Part shown: positions 50,801-58,887 of the stretch, in pieces
Position numbering within the stretch: the stretch's first letter is position 1
Layout: the number at the start of each line of letters is the position of its first letter
Assembly (NCBI GenBank): GCA_017439305.1
Contig: JAFSJK010000068.1
Coordinates: 1 to 64,000, forward strand
Direction: 5' to 3'
DNA length: 64,000 nt
Source: Bacteroidales bacterium
GTDB taxonomy: Bacteria > Bacteroidota > Bacteroidia > Bacteroidales > UBA932
Position numbers and translations under genes: made by a program
Notes under the pieces: generated by a model
What the model saw: only the letters and a program-made list of their open reading frames with translations
Told to the model about the DNA's origin: nothing
Databases searched by the model: none

Positions 50801-51278
50801 TGTAATTGATGTAAGGGCTTCCCTTCGGCACGATCACCGTGAAGTCCTTGACGGAGATACGGGCATCGGACTCGATATAGCCGATATGGTTGCCAGTCTG
50901 CTTCTGCTGCGGAGAAGCGCGGACGACCATTTCAAGGCTGACAACGTCGCCATCCTCACATCCGAGGGACATCAGGGTACGGCTGAGGGCATCGGGAGTC
51001 AGGGTCAGGACCCCGCCTTTCTCGATGGAACCCAGGACTACATCGACGGGATTTCCGTCGAGGCTCTTCATGACGAGGGCGTGGTATACCGGCGCCTTCA
51101 CGTTCAGGGTAGCCGGCGTGAAGTTCACGGTGATACCGTCTTCCGTCACGTCGCTGGAGGTAACGACCGGAGGCGTGCACAGGCTGGGATCCAGCACCGT
51201 GAGGTCCTCCTTCACGTTACATGACGCGGCGAAGAGGAGGGCCAGGCCGGCAGAAAGTATGGATACGAATTTTTTCAT
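47898..51278 (-). CDS. Giant SusE/SusF-like lipoprotein with eight starch-binding modules
   Basis: The 1126-residue lipoprotein (LLFAASC, Cys20) starts with an Ig-like domain to about 150. Eight modules of SusE/F type follow (about 165-262, 274-368, 391-480, 484-570, 573-665, 672-765, 777-863, 866-956). Most carry W(S/G)(L/V)(I/V)G, a W..D stretch, a KFRKD-like strand and (N/D)xGG. A C-terminal CBM9/DOMON-like domain follows (963-1126, TIDGDMSDWEGVQ, YFYVKRTTER). SusE and SusF have two and three such modules, so this protein is more than twice as long. It probably reaches well out from the surface to hold starch. It lies between susD and the SusG-like gene. Confidence 0.88.
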   Translation of the reverse strand: MKKFVSILSAGLALLFAASCNVKEDLTVLDPSLCTPPVVTSSDVTEDGITVNFTPATLNVKAPVYHALVMKSLDGNPVDVVLGSIEKGGVLTLTPDALSRTLMSLGCEDGDVVSLEMVVRASPQQKQTGNHIGYIESDARISVKDFTVIVPKGSPYINYTMESDWSLIGAMSAYGISWDGDLNMWTDGNGNHVAAHVTLKAGDEVKFRKDLAWAENMGGSFTALDTEFDVTQDGPNIVIDKDGVYDLYLYTGNGKAMVTAAYDPYPEFTEASNWSVIGSLTLHEINWDGDIAMISDGTWHVALGVKLDEDDEFKFRQDAAWTVNLGGPFEALDAEFTVVQDGDNIKVGAAGEYDIFVNPGAGTAKVTAASGAKVSSVIGGEEPPTPETVTGWNIIGLNGDWENDVLATQDGNVWTAFITAEGDTEFKWRKDGGWDENYGGVFVELGKPFEAVAGGDNIKVGAGFYKVELNLDDMTITVSNGQVWSLIGDFNEWAGDVDMTLTDGKWVSPVTKISGGFKIRENHGWDNNRGGAFVKVGEPFAAVAGGDNITVEEGNYVVTYDPEAETIVIDETGWGLVGTITGWGNTPDIILKEDGHFLVARNVALTADDAIKIRYNSDWDVNRGGRSAVGHAVKAEPGGADIKPGAAGNYDIWYRPDSEVLFVMPAGTVLTYWGVVGTINSWGAPDRIMYENENGQFVYEDLEVTATDEIKIRVKEDWADNRGGTFAELDRPFPVENGGPNIVVGRDATVTVTYDPSAETITLTGEYHGEAPAFPDYIYAIGGDTDWGGVYPLFGKNGHYKGFGYLSQEFKFKPNEANWDGDWECVGEGQIGQGSDNCPAPDPAGYYMIEVDLDAMTYALTLIEGIGIIGPAQAGGWDTDTDMTYNQDGGYWEIKGVSLSADLMKFRANDGWDINWGGALDNLVQGGDNIPVDAGTYDIVLYALCDGKAYATITAAGGQPAAGITIDGDMSDWEGVQGAAGEGINSVFKVASDEQNIYFYVKRTTERMADIWGGAAYHYYTFDLDNDPTTGVELWGNGPYELLLVIYPYAGSADAPAFGIAKAGATAPDNYTVDNAVIKGVVTDSGVETEIAVPRSDIMAMPTTPVKVYSWSNKGGGDKLEVTVTL

Positions 51279-51300
51279 CTCTTGGTTGCTTTTAAGACCA

Positions 51301-52929
51301 TCATTCAGCAGTCACGTTGTAACCCGGATTCTGGGAAAGGTTGCTGTTGGCGGTCAGGTCCGTGGTCGGAATGGCGAAAATGTTCCGGTAGGCCGGGAAA
51401 GAGGCTCCGGCGGGAACGCCGCCCTTGTTCCACCAATTGTAGCTGTTTTCTCCGCCGTAATAGCCGTAACGGATCAGGTCCAGACGGCGGCGGCCTTCGA
51501 AGTAGAACTCGCGGCTCCATTCGTCCAGGATCTGGTCGAGGTTGGCGGAAGCCAGTTTCGAAGCGTGGGCGCGGTTGCGGAGGTCATTCAGGCGGGCAAG
51601 ACCGTCAGAGGTCGCCTTACCACCGTTCTGGCGGGCTGTAGCTTCCGCATAGGTGAGGTAAGCCTCGGCCGCACGGAGGAGGAAGAAGTCGGTATCGACA
51701 TACTGGCCTTCGGTCGGGGAGGTGCCGCCGTCACTGTACAGGTTGTTGTACTTGACCACGGCGATCTGCTCCGTGAAGTCGGTGATGACGCCGGTGTTCA
51801 GGGAATGGCCGACGCTCCAGAACAGGGCGCGGTCATCGCCGGCCGCCGAGACGAACTCGTCCTTCATCGCTTCCGCAGGAACCGAGGAAAGGTTCGGGAA
51901 GAACTTCTGGACCAGGTCCGGACGGGCCACGTTGCCACCCCAGGCCTCGGAGGTTCCGATCGGGTACTGGGCCAGCATATCGCCGTTGTAGGTGGATGCA
52001 ATCAGGAAAAGGGTCATACCCCAGCTCGCCGTCTTGAGGGAGTTGCCCATGATGGCGAAAACGGCCTCCTGGGCAGCGGAGCTGGAACCGTTGTCACCCA
52101 TGAACAGCATCTCGTACGCCGTAGCGTTCGGCGTGCCGGTGGTATTGAGCTTGAACGGAGAGGCAATCACCTTCTGGGCATATTCAGCGGCCTTGACCCA
52201 CTGGGGCGTGCCGGTGAAGACCTCGGCATTGAGGTAGAGGCGGGCGAGCAGGAGCCATGCGGCAGCCTGGCTGACGCGGCCGTAACCGGCCTCGCCTTCC
52301 TTTACCACCTTCGGGGCGGAGAGCTTGGATTCGATGTCCAGCAGCTCGCTCTCGATGAAGTCATAGATTTCGTGGTCCTTGCCGGGCACCGGCTTATCGG
52401 AAGACACCGCCGTGACGAACGGGATGTTCGGACCGTAGCCGCTCAGGGCGAGGAAATATTCGAACGCGCGGAGGAAACGGATTTCCGCCGTCTTCACGGG
52501 ATCGGCCTCGGACGCCACCTCCAGATAATGGTTGCAGAAGGTGATGGCCGTATAGAGCCGGTAATAGTAACCGCGCAGCATCGGATGGGCGGCGTCGTAG
52601 GTATTGAAGTCGAAGCCGTCGATACCGGGGTCACCCCACACGCAGTAGGCCTCGTCCGTGGTCAGCTCGTTGGCATTCCACATCTGACGGATGAAACCGG
52701 AGGTACCGCCGTCGATGCCGTCCACGTCGCAGTCGCCGTCCACGTCGGAGTTGCCGGCCATGGCGAGCGTCGCATAGCACTTGTTGAACAGATAGTCAGG
52801 GTCGTCCAGCAGCGCGAGGTTCGGGTCGATCGGAGTGACATCCAAGTCCCGGACACAGGAGGTTGCAGCCACGCTGACGGCCAGGGCCGCTGCTGCAATC
52901 ATCGATATATTTTTCAAGGAAATATTCAT
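51301..52929 (-). CDS. susD: SusD, starch-binding surface lipoprotein (second pair)
   Basis: This 542-residue protein is close in length and order of motifs to the founding SusD: CVRDLDVTPIDPNLALLDDP after the lipobox, VDGIDGGTSGFIRQMWNANE, RLYLNAEVFTGTPQWVKAAE and EWSREFYFEGRRRLDLIRYG. It ends NLSQNPGYN. I therefore take it as the true SusD orthologue, binding starch helices together with SusC. A DxDxDxD-like acidic stretch (DVDGDCDVDGIDGG) near residue 62 could bind calcium. It is 12 bases from susC. Confidence 0.93.
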   Translation of the reverse strand: MNISLKNISMIAAAALAVSVAATSCVRDLDVTPIDPNLALLDDPDYLFNKCYATLAMAGNSDVDGDCDVDGIDGGTSGFIRQMWNANELTTDEAYCVWGDPGIDGFDFNTYDAAHPMLRGYYYRLYTAITFCNHYLEVASEADPVKTAEIRFLRAFEYFLALSGYGPNIPFVTAVSSDKPVPGKDHEIYDFIESELLDIESKLSAPKVVKEGEAGYGRVSQAAAWLLLARLYLNAEVFTGTPQWVKAAEYAQKVIASPFKLNTTGTPNATAYEMLFMGDNGSSSAAQEAVFAIMGNSLKTASWGMTLFLIASTYNGDMLAQYPIGTSEAWGGNVARPDLVQKFFPNLSSVPAEAMKDEFVSAAGDDRALFWSVGHSLNTGVITDFTEQIAVVKYNNLYSDGGTSPTEGQYVDTDFFLLRAAEAYLTYAEATARQNGGKATSDGLARLNDLRNRAHASKLASANLDQILDEWSREFYFEGRRRLDLIRYGYYGGENSYNWWNKGGVPAGASFPAYRNIFAIPTTDLTANSNLSQNPGYNVTAE

Positions 52930-52941
52930 TGCTAGAGGGAA

Positions 52942-55900
52942 TTAGAAGTTAAGCGTCACACCGAAAAGAAGGGTGAAAGGACGGGGATAGATGTTGTTGT
53001 CGATACCACCGAACACTTCCGGATCGATGCCGTTGTACTTGGTCAGGCAGAAGACGTTGTTGGCCGTGACGAAAACGCGGCCGTCCATGCCTTTCTCCTC
53101 GATGGGGGTGAAATCCCGGTAGAAGATGCCGCCGAACAGGTTCGTGAAGCTGTAACCGAGCGTGATGTTGTCCATCTTCAGGAAGGAAGCGTTCTTCACG
53201 TGATAGTCCGACAGGATGGCCGTCGTGTTGTAGGTCTGCCAGGCGTTGACAAGCGCCGCACGGGGACGGTTGCCCAGATAGGTGGACAGGGCCCAGAGCT
53301 CATTCGGCGCGACATTGGCCTGTCCGGCTTCGCGGTCGTTGAACACGTAGTTGCCGATATTGGCACGGAGGGAGAATCCCAGGTCGAAGTTCCTCCATTC
53401 CAGACGGGAGGAAAGACCGGCCGTCCAGGGAGCGTAGGGACTGTGATACATGTACAGGTCACTCTCGTTGATCTGTCCGTCGTTCACGAGGTCCACGACG
53501 GCGTTCTCGATCGGTTTGCCCTGGGTGTCGTAAATCTGCTTGTACACCAGGAAGGAGTAGGCGGGATAACCCACCCGATGGGCCTGGACGGTGTTGCTGG
53601 TACCGGAGGAGATGCCTCCCGTGTAAACAGTGTAATCCTTGTCACCGCCCACCAGGGACTCGATCCGGTTGATGTTGTACGTGAGGTTTCCGCTCACGGT
53701 CCAGAACCAGTCCTTGGTCTCGATGATCCGGCCCTCGAGCGAGAATTCGATACCCTTGTTGCTCAGGGAACCGATGTTGGTCATCACCTGGTTGCGGAAG
53801 TTCGTACCGGCCGGCACATCCGCCTTGTTCAGCAGATCCGTCGTCAGGCGGTAATACGCGTCGATGCTACCGGTCAGACGGCCGTGGAAGAATCCGAAGT
53901 CGAGACCAACGTTCGAAGTCGTGGTCGTTTCCCAGCGGAGGGTGGGATCGTAAGCCTTGGGACGGTAGAGCGTACCGTCGCCCGTCACGGGATAGAAAGT
54001 CTTGGTGCCGTTGTTGACATTGTAGACGGCGGCGTAGTTGTAGTCGCCGATACCTTCCTGCTGGCCGGTCTGGCCCCAGCCCAGACGGAGCTTGAGGTCG
54101 CTGATGGCGTGGTTGTCCCGGAGGAAGCTCTCCTCCTTGATCTTCCACGCAAAAGCGAAGGACGGGAACAGGGCCCAGTGGTCACGGAAACGGGAAGAGC
54201 CGTCGTAACGGACCGTGGCGGTGAGCAGGTAACGGTTCAGCAGGCTGTAGTTGGCACGGCCGAAGAAGGAGACGATGTAGTTCTCCGTCAGGTACTCGTA
54301 CGGAACGTGGTCGGTCTGCTTGCCGGCATCGGGAGAGGTGGAGGGATACACGCCCCAGCCGTCCGAGTTCTGATGACGCCAGAAATGCTGCCATTCATAA
54401 CCGCCCATCACGTCGAAATGATGGATGTCCTTGATGTCCTTGGTATACTGGGCATAGGCGGTGAGGGAAGCGTTGCGCTTGACGATCGTATCATCACCGG
54501 TGTAGCCGTAGTAGATGTTCTGCGGGGACTTCGGGGAAGCCCAGGTGTGCTGGGTACCTCTGGAATAGTCACCACCGAGGGTCAGGTGCAGGCGAAGGTC
54601 CTCAAAACCATGGACCCGGTAGTCGAGTTCCGCGCTTCCGATGAGCGAGCGGCTCTTGGCCTTGTCGGACTTGAGGGCCAGCTGCGCAACCGGGTTGTAC
54701 GGGGCGTTGCGGTTGATGGTGTTGGGCCAGGTCGGGTCACCGAGCGAGCTGCCGTCCACTTTCCACTGATAATAATGGCCGAAATTGGCCGCGTCGAGGG
54801 AAGTGTAATCCCGGACGGGCTGGGTCGGGTCCATCCGGACGGCCGAGCCGATCGCACCCTGGTCCGCATAGCTCGTGAGAGCATACATGGCCTTGCCGCT
54901 GAGCGCGACGGTGAGATGGTTGTCAAAGAAGGTGGGGTTCAGGTTGACGGAACCGGTATAACGCTGGAAATCGGAGGTTTCCAGGATACCTTCCTCGCCG
55001 GTATAACCCAGGGATACCCGGTAGGGCAGGTTCTTGACAGCACCGGTGAGGGTGATGTTCTGGTCCGTACCGAGGGCAGTGCGGAAGATTTCGTCCTGCC
55101 AGTCGGTATTGGCCGTACCGAGGGCGGCCACGGCGGGGCTGTCGGGAGCATGGACGCTGCGGATGAGGTTACGGTATTCGTCTCCGTTCAGGACCTCTTC
55201 GCTCTTGGTCCGGAAGCTCACGCTGGCGTTACCGGAGTAGGTCACCCGGGGAGCCTGGTTGGCGGAGCCCTTCTTGGTCGTGATGATGATGACACCGTTG
55301 GAACCGCGGGATCCGTAGATGGCGGTGGCGGAAGCATCCTTCAGGACGTTGAAGCTCTCGATATCGGCCGGGTTCACGATGCTCAGGGCGTTGGACAGAC
55401 CCTTCACGCCGTTGGGATCCATCGCGATACCGTCGATGACGATGAGCGGATCGTTGGACGCGTTCAGGGAGGAGCCGCCACGGATGCGGATGTTGGAACC
55501 GGCACCCGGAGCACCGCCGGAATTGGTGATCGCCACACCGGCAACCTTACCGGAAAGCATGTCCTGGGCGGACACCACGACACCCTTGTTCTTGGTGTCG
55601 GGCTTGAGGGCGGCGACCGATCCCGTCAGGTCGTTCTTCTTGACGGTACCGTAACCGATGACGACGACCTCATCCAGGAAGTCGGCGTCCTCGGCGAGGG
55701 TGATGACGGACGGGACCTCGGAGGCCTTGAAGACCTGGGTCGCATAGCCGATGCAGCTGATTTCGATCAGGGCATCGCCGCTCGGGACGGTGAGGGTGTA
55801 GTCGCCGTCCAGGCCGGTGGAGGTTCCGTTCGTCGTGCCTTGCTGCACGACGGCGGCACCGATGACCGGTCCCTGTTCGTCGACCACAACTCCCTTGACC

Positions 55901-55971
55901 GTATAGCCTTGGGCAAATACGGTCGCGCAGGCTGCGAGGAGCACTGCGATTGCGGTTAATAACCTTTTCAT
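52942..55971 (-). CDS. susC: SusC-type TonB-dependent starch importer (second pair)
   Basis: The 1009-residue protein has a signal peptide (LLAACATVFAQ), a carboxypeptidase-regulatory-like domain at about 22-92 (VKGVVVDEQGPVIGAAVVQQ), a plug at about 110-235 (IRGGSSLNASNDPLIVIDGI) and a barrel ending LFGVTLNF. As with the other SusC there is no STN domain. The first 110 residues are close to those of the first SusC, while the barrels differ. It follows the MFS transporter gene by 36 bases and leads susD, the giant SusE/F-like gene and the SusG-like gene. Confidence 0.94.
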   Translation of the reverse strand: MKRLLTAIAVLLAACATVFAQGYTVKGVVVDEQGPVIGAAVVQQGTTNGTSTGLDGDYTLTVPSGDALIEISCIGYATQVFKASEVPSVITLAEDADFLDEVVVIGYGTVKKNDLTGSVAALKPDTKNKGVVVSAQDMLSGKVAGVAITNSGGAPGAGSNIRIRGGSSLNASNDPLIVIDGIAMDPNGVKGLSNALSIVNPADIESFNVLKDASATAIYGSRGSNGVIIITTKKGSANQAPRVTYSGNASVSFRTKSEEVLNGDEYRNLIRSVHAPDSPAVAALGTANTDWQDEIFRTALGTDQNITLTGAVKNLPYRVSLGYTGEEGILETSDFQRYTGSVNLNPTFFDNHLTVALSGKAMYALTSYADQGAIGSAVRMDPTQPVRDYTSLDAANFGHYYQWKVDGSSLGDPTWPNTINRNAPYNPVAQLALKSDKAKSRSLIGSAELDYRVHGFEDLRLHLTLGGDYSRGTQHTWASPKSPQNIYYGYTGDDTIVKRNASLTAYAQYTKDIKDIHHFDVMGGYEWQHFWRHQNSDGWGVYPSTSPDAGKQTDHVPYEYLTENYIVSFFGRANYSLLNRYLLTATVRYDGSSRFRDHWALFPSFAFAWKIKEESFLRDNHAISDLKLRLGWGQTGQQEGIGDYNYAAVYNVNNGTKTFYPVTGDGTLYRPKAYDPTLRWETTTTSNVGLDFGFFHGRLTGSIDAYYRLTTDLLNKADVPAGTNFRNQVMTNIGSLSNKGIEFSLEGRIIETKDWFWTVSGNLTYNINRIESLVGGDKDYTVYTGGISSGTSNTVQAHRVGYPAYSFLVYKQIYDTQGKPIENAVVDLVNDGQINESDLYMYHSPYAPWTAGLSSRLEWRNFDLGFSLRANIGNYVFNDREAGQANVAPNELWALSTYLGNRPRAALVNAWQTYNTTAILSDYHVKNASFLKMDNITLGYSFTNLFGGIFYRDFTPIEEKGMDGRVFVTANNVFCLTKYNGIDPEVFGGIDNNIYPRPFTLLFGVTLNF

Positions 55972-56007
55972 TAGAGTGTAGTTAGTTGATATTTTGGTTA
56001 GTTGGAA

Positions 56008-57348
56008 TTATTTCTTTCCGATCAGTCTCACGCAGAGCGCGCCGACGACGAGGTAGACACCCGCCATCAGCAGCATCGCGGGCTGGCTGTCACCGACGAG
56101 CCTCAGCACCAGTCCGCCTGTGGCCGCCGCAACGATTTGCGGCAGGCAGATGGTACAATTGAAGAGGCCGAGGTAACTGCCCATGTAGGGACTTCCCTCC
56201 AGGGCATTCGTCAGCAGGGTGAACGGCAGGGCGAGCATCGCGGCCCAGGCGAAACCGATGAGGAAGTAGCTTACGAACAGCGCATACTGGTTGTGGATGA
56301 ACATCACCGACGCAAAGCCGGCGGCGCCGATGAGGAGGCTCACCACGTAGGCGGTCTTGATGTTCTTGAAACGCGGCAGGACGGTCGCCCACAGGATGGA
56401 GCCCACGGCCTGGACGGCGAAGAGCACACCCACCCAGTTGCCGGCGGCCTGGAAGCCGGCCGAGGCGGCGGCGCCTTCCACGGCCATGTCCACGTCCCAG
56501 CAATTCACGGCGATGGCGCCGTTGGTGTAATTCCACATGTACAGGAACGCGGCCCAGCAGAAGAACTGCACCAGGCCCACGGTCCAGAAGGTGGCCGGAG
56601 CTTCCTTCAGAAGCTGCATCAAGCCCTTGTCGGACTTGCTCTCCTGCTTCTGGAGGTCGATGCCGTGGAATTCGGCATACTCCTTCGGCGGCATCTCCTT
56701 CACGCGCAGGAAAGTATAGAGGACACACAGGATCAGGATGGCGGCCCCCACATAGAAACTGTAGACCACGCTGTCGGGAACCACGCCTTCCGGCGCCTCG
56801 TTCGCAATGCCGATCCAGGTGAAGAAGATCGGGAACAGGTAGCCGAGGAGGGAGCCCGCATTGCACAGGAAGCTCTGGATGGAGTAGGCCGTGGTCTTCT
56901 GCTTTTCATTGACCATGTCGCCCACCATCATCTTGAAGGGCTGCATCGCGACGTTGATGGAGGTGTCCAGGAAAATCAGCGAGAACAGGCCGAACCACAT
57001 CGCCATGTTCAGGCCCAGGAAAACCCGGGTGGAGAAATGGAGGGAACCCGCGTTCGGCAGGAAAGCCATCACCAGGACGGCGATGACGGCGCCCACGATG
57101 AGGTACGGCTTGCGGCGGCCCATCCGGGTCCAGGTACGGTCGGAGTACTTGCCGATGAGGGGCTGGACGATCATGCCCATCAGCGGGGGGAGAATCCAGA
57201 AGAACGACAGCTGATGGGGATCGGCGCCCAGGGTGGCGAAGATGCGGCTGATGTTCGCGCTCTGCAGGGCGTATGCGATCTGGACGCCCAGGAAGCCGAA
57301 ACTCAGGTCCACCAGCTGACGGAATGTCAAGTCACGTTGATTGCTCAT
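56008..57348 (-). CDS. MFS sugar transporter, maltose/sucrose carrier type
   Basis: The 446-residue protein has 12 membrane helices. The N-terminal segment LSFGFLGVQIAYALQSANIS and the loop GKYSDRTWTRMGRRKPYLIV match the GPH/SLC45-like sugar carriers that often accompany GH13 and sus genes. The central loop is about 40 residues (EMPPKEYAEFHGIDLQKQES). It probably takes maltose or maltodextrin from periplasm to cytoplasm by cation symport. It is the first gene of the long minus-strand run and is divergent from the LytS gene, so its promoter region may be shared. Confidence 0.88.
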   Translation of the reverse strand: MSNQRDLTFRQLVDLSFGFLGVQIAYALQSANISRIFATLGADPHQLSFFWILPPLMGMIVQPLIGKYSDRTWTRMGRRKPYLIVGAVIAVLVMAFLPNAGSLHFSTRVFLGLNMAMWFGLFSLIFLDTSINVAMQPFKMMVGDMVNEKQKTTAYSIQSFLCNAGSLLGYLFPIFFTWIGIANEAPEGVVPDSVVYSFYVGAAILILCVLYTFLRVKEMPPKEYAEFHGIDLQKQESKSDKGLMQLLKEAPATFWTVGLVQFFCWAAFLYMWNYTNGAIAVNCWDVDMAVEGAAASAGFQAAGNWVGVLFAVQAVGSILWATVLPRFKNIKTAYVVSLLIGAAGFASVMFIHNQYALFVSYFLIGFAWAAMLALPFTLLTNALEGSPYMGSYLGLFNCTICLPQIVAAATGGLVLRLVGDSQPAMLLMAGVYLVVGALCVRLIGKK

Positions 57349-57376
57349 GGTTACTAATCTGCGGTTTTTCGCAACA

Positions 57377-57384
57377 CAAAAATA
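57377..57384 (-). promoter_or_regulatory. -7 box of the MFS transporter/susC operon
   Basis: TATTTTTG on the minus strand matches TAnnTTTG, 28 bases before the MFS ATG. No TTTG -33 is found at the usual spacing. An inverted repeat ATTCCC-TAC-GGGAAT (57401-57415) lies just upstream and is a candidate regulator site. Confidence 0.55.
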
Positions 57385-57437
57385 AAATCTTTCTCCGGCA
57401 ATTCCCTACGGGAATCATCCGAGGGTCCCGTTTTGCC

Positions 57438-57509
57438 GGACGGGCGGTGCGGATTTCGGGACGAACGGTGCGGCGGTTTTGCTTAATCCGGCGGTTTTTG
57501 CTATTTTCG
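57438..57509 (+). promoter_or_regulatory. Promoter of the LytS/LytTR operon with 21-bp-spaced direct repeats
   Basis: GGACGGGCGGTGCGG (57438-57452) and GGACGAACGGTGCGG (57459-57473) are direct repeats with a 21-bp period. They end four bases before a TTTG -33 box (57478-57481), which is 20 bases from TATTTTCG (57502-57509, one mismatch). LytTR regulators bind paired direct repeats about two helical turns apart, so this fits autoregulation. A second repeat, CGGCGGTTTT at 57471 and CGGCGGTTTTT at 57489, overlaps the core promoter. Confidence 0.6.
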
Positions 57510-57517
57510 CGGTGGCT

Positions 57518-58882
57518 ATGAAACGGATCGGTACTGGCTGGCTCATCCACGGTTTCGCCGCGCTGCACGTGGCGACCGTCGTCATCTGCGCCCTGCTCGG
57601 ATGGCCGGACTCGGTCATCCTCACCCTGCTCACGATGGTCCTTACGGTCCTCATCTGCCAGCGGCGCAACCTCACGGTGGAATTCACCGCCGTCTTCATC
57701 GTCCTGGTGAACATCCTGGGCTATGTCCTGGGACGGCTGGGCGCGGAGATCTTCAACTTTCCCTCGGAAATCCTCAACCGCTCCCTGGCCACCTTCCTCA
57801 CGACCGAGGCCCTGGGCTGGTCGCTGAATCTGTTCGCCCGCACCTATCACCTCCCTTCCCGGATGCGCCGCCCGTGGAAAGAGAACCTGGGATGGCTCAT
57901 CTTCGCCGTCGTCACGGTCTTCGCCCTCCGGGTGTTCATCGAACTCTTCCTTTTCCGGAGAGGACCGTTCCAGGGGGTGGACGTCGTTGCGGCCTTCCGG
58001 TCCTTCCTGAGCAACTCCCTGGTCCTGCTGATGATGCTCATCGGCACCCTCCTCTTTATCCGGAGCGGACATAACAGGCACTACAGCCTGGACGTCGCCA
58101 CCATCGGGACCACCCTTTTCATCGGCCTCATCTCCATCCTCGGTGCACTGCTGCACACCCTCGGGCTCCCCTTCCACTGGACGCCAGCGCTGGACCTGGC
58201 CCTGCTGTCACGCAACATCGTCATCGCCATCCTCGTGGAAATGACCCTGTTCGGCATCACCTACATGGTTGAATACGCCGTTAACATCCGGCGCGAACTC
58301 GGCACCCAGCGGGAGCGGCGCCACCTTGCGGAATACCGCTACATGGCTCTCAAGAACCAGGTGAATCCCCATTTCCTGTTCAACTCCCTGAACATCCTGG
58401 ATTCCATCGTCCAGGAAGGGGACCGGGAGGAAGCCAGCCGGTATATCCACAAACTCGCAGGCATCTACCGCTACATGCTGCAGCACGACGGGGAGAAGCT
58501 GGTGCGCCTGAGTGAAGAAGTCACCTTCGTGACCATGTACTGCGATCTCCTCCGAATCCGGTTCCCGGAGGGGTTCTCCGTGGAAAGTGACATAGCCCCT
58601 GAGGACCTTTCCCGGCGGATCGTCCCCTGCACGCTGCAACTGCTGATGGAGAATGTGACCAAGCACAACGCGATTTCCCCCGAAAATCCCATCCACGTCC
58701 GCGTCCATACCGGTGACGGATTCCTCACGATGGAGAACAACCGCATTCCCAAGGCTTCCCCGCCCGTTTCCACGGGCCTGGGCCTCCCCTATATCCGGAA
58801 ACAATACATGGACATCTCCGGACAGGACATCGACGTCGGGCAGACGGACGATACCTTCCGGGTCCGTATTCCCCTGCTGTAA
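57518..58882 (+). CDS. LytS-type sensor histidine kinase
   Basis: The start at 57518 gives 454 residues; the frame is open 13 codons upstream, but the promoter overlaps that part. Six or seven membrane helices cover about 1-245. A His_kinase domain follows with H285 in NQVNPHFLFNSL and a C-terminal ATPase region (QLLMENVTKHN, then STGLGLPYIRKQYMD). There is no separate sensor domain, so the ligand may be bound within or near the membrane. It is paired with the LytTR regulator five bases downstream. Neighbouring the sugar transporter is suggestive but not proof of a role in starch use. Confidence 0.88.
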   Translation: MKRIGTGWLIHGFAALHVATVVICALLGWPDSVILTLLTMVLTVLICQRRNLTVEFTAVFIVLVNILGYVLGRLGAEIFNFPSEILNRSLATFLTTEALGWSLNLFARTYHLPSRMRRPWKENLGWLIFAVVTVFALRVFIELFLFRRGPFQGVDVVAAFRSFLSNSLVLLMMLIGTLLFIRSGHNRHYSLDVATIGTTLFIGLISILGALLHTLGLPFHWTPALDLALLSRNIVIAILVEMTLFGITYMVEYAVNIRRELGTQRERRHLAEYRYMALKNQVNPHFLFNSLNILDSIVQEGDREEASRYIHKLAGIYRYMLQHDGEKLVRLSEEVTFVTMYCDLLRIRFPEGFSVESDIAPEDLSRRIVPCTLQLLMENVTKHNAISPENPIHVRVHTGDGFLTMENNRIPKASPPVSTGLGLPYIRKQYMDISGQDIDVGQTDDTFRVRIPLL

Positions 58883-58887
58883 CCCTT

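Noticed and set aside
48225..51224. A 999-codon open frame on the plus strand opposite the giant SusE/F-like gene
   Set aside because: It is antisense to a clear gene, the product is a low-complexity Val/Asp/Gly/His-rich string without domains, and such frames appear opposite nearly every GC-rich gene here because of third-position GC.
53200..55959. A 919-codon plus-strand frame opposite the second susC
   Set aside because: Same shadow effect; no signal peptide, motif or start signal, and the opposite strand is an unmistakable SusC.
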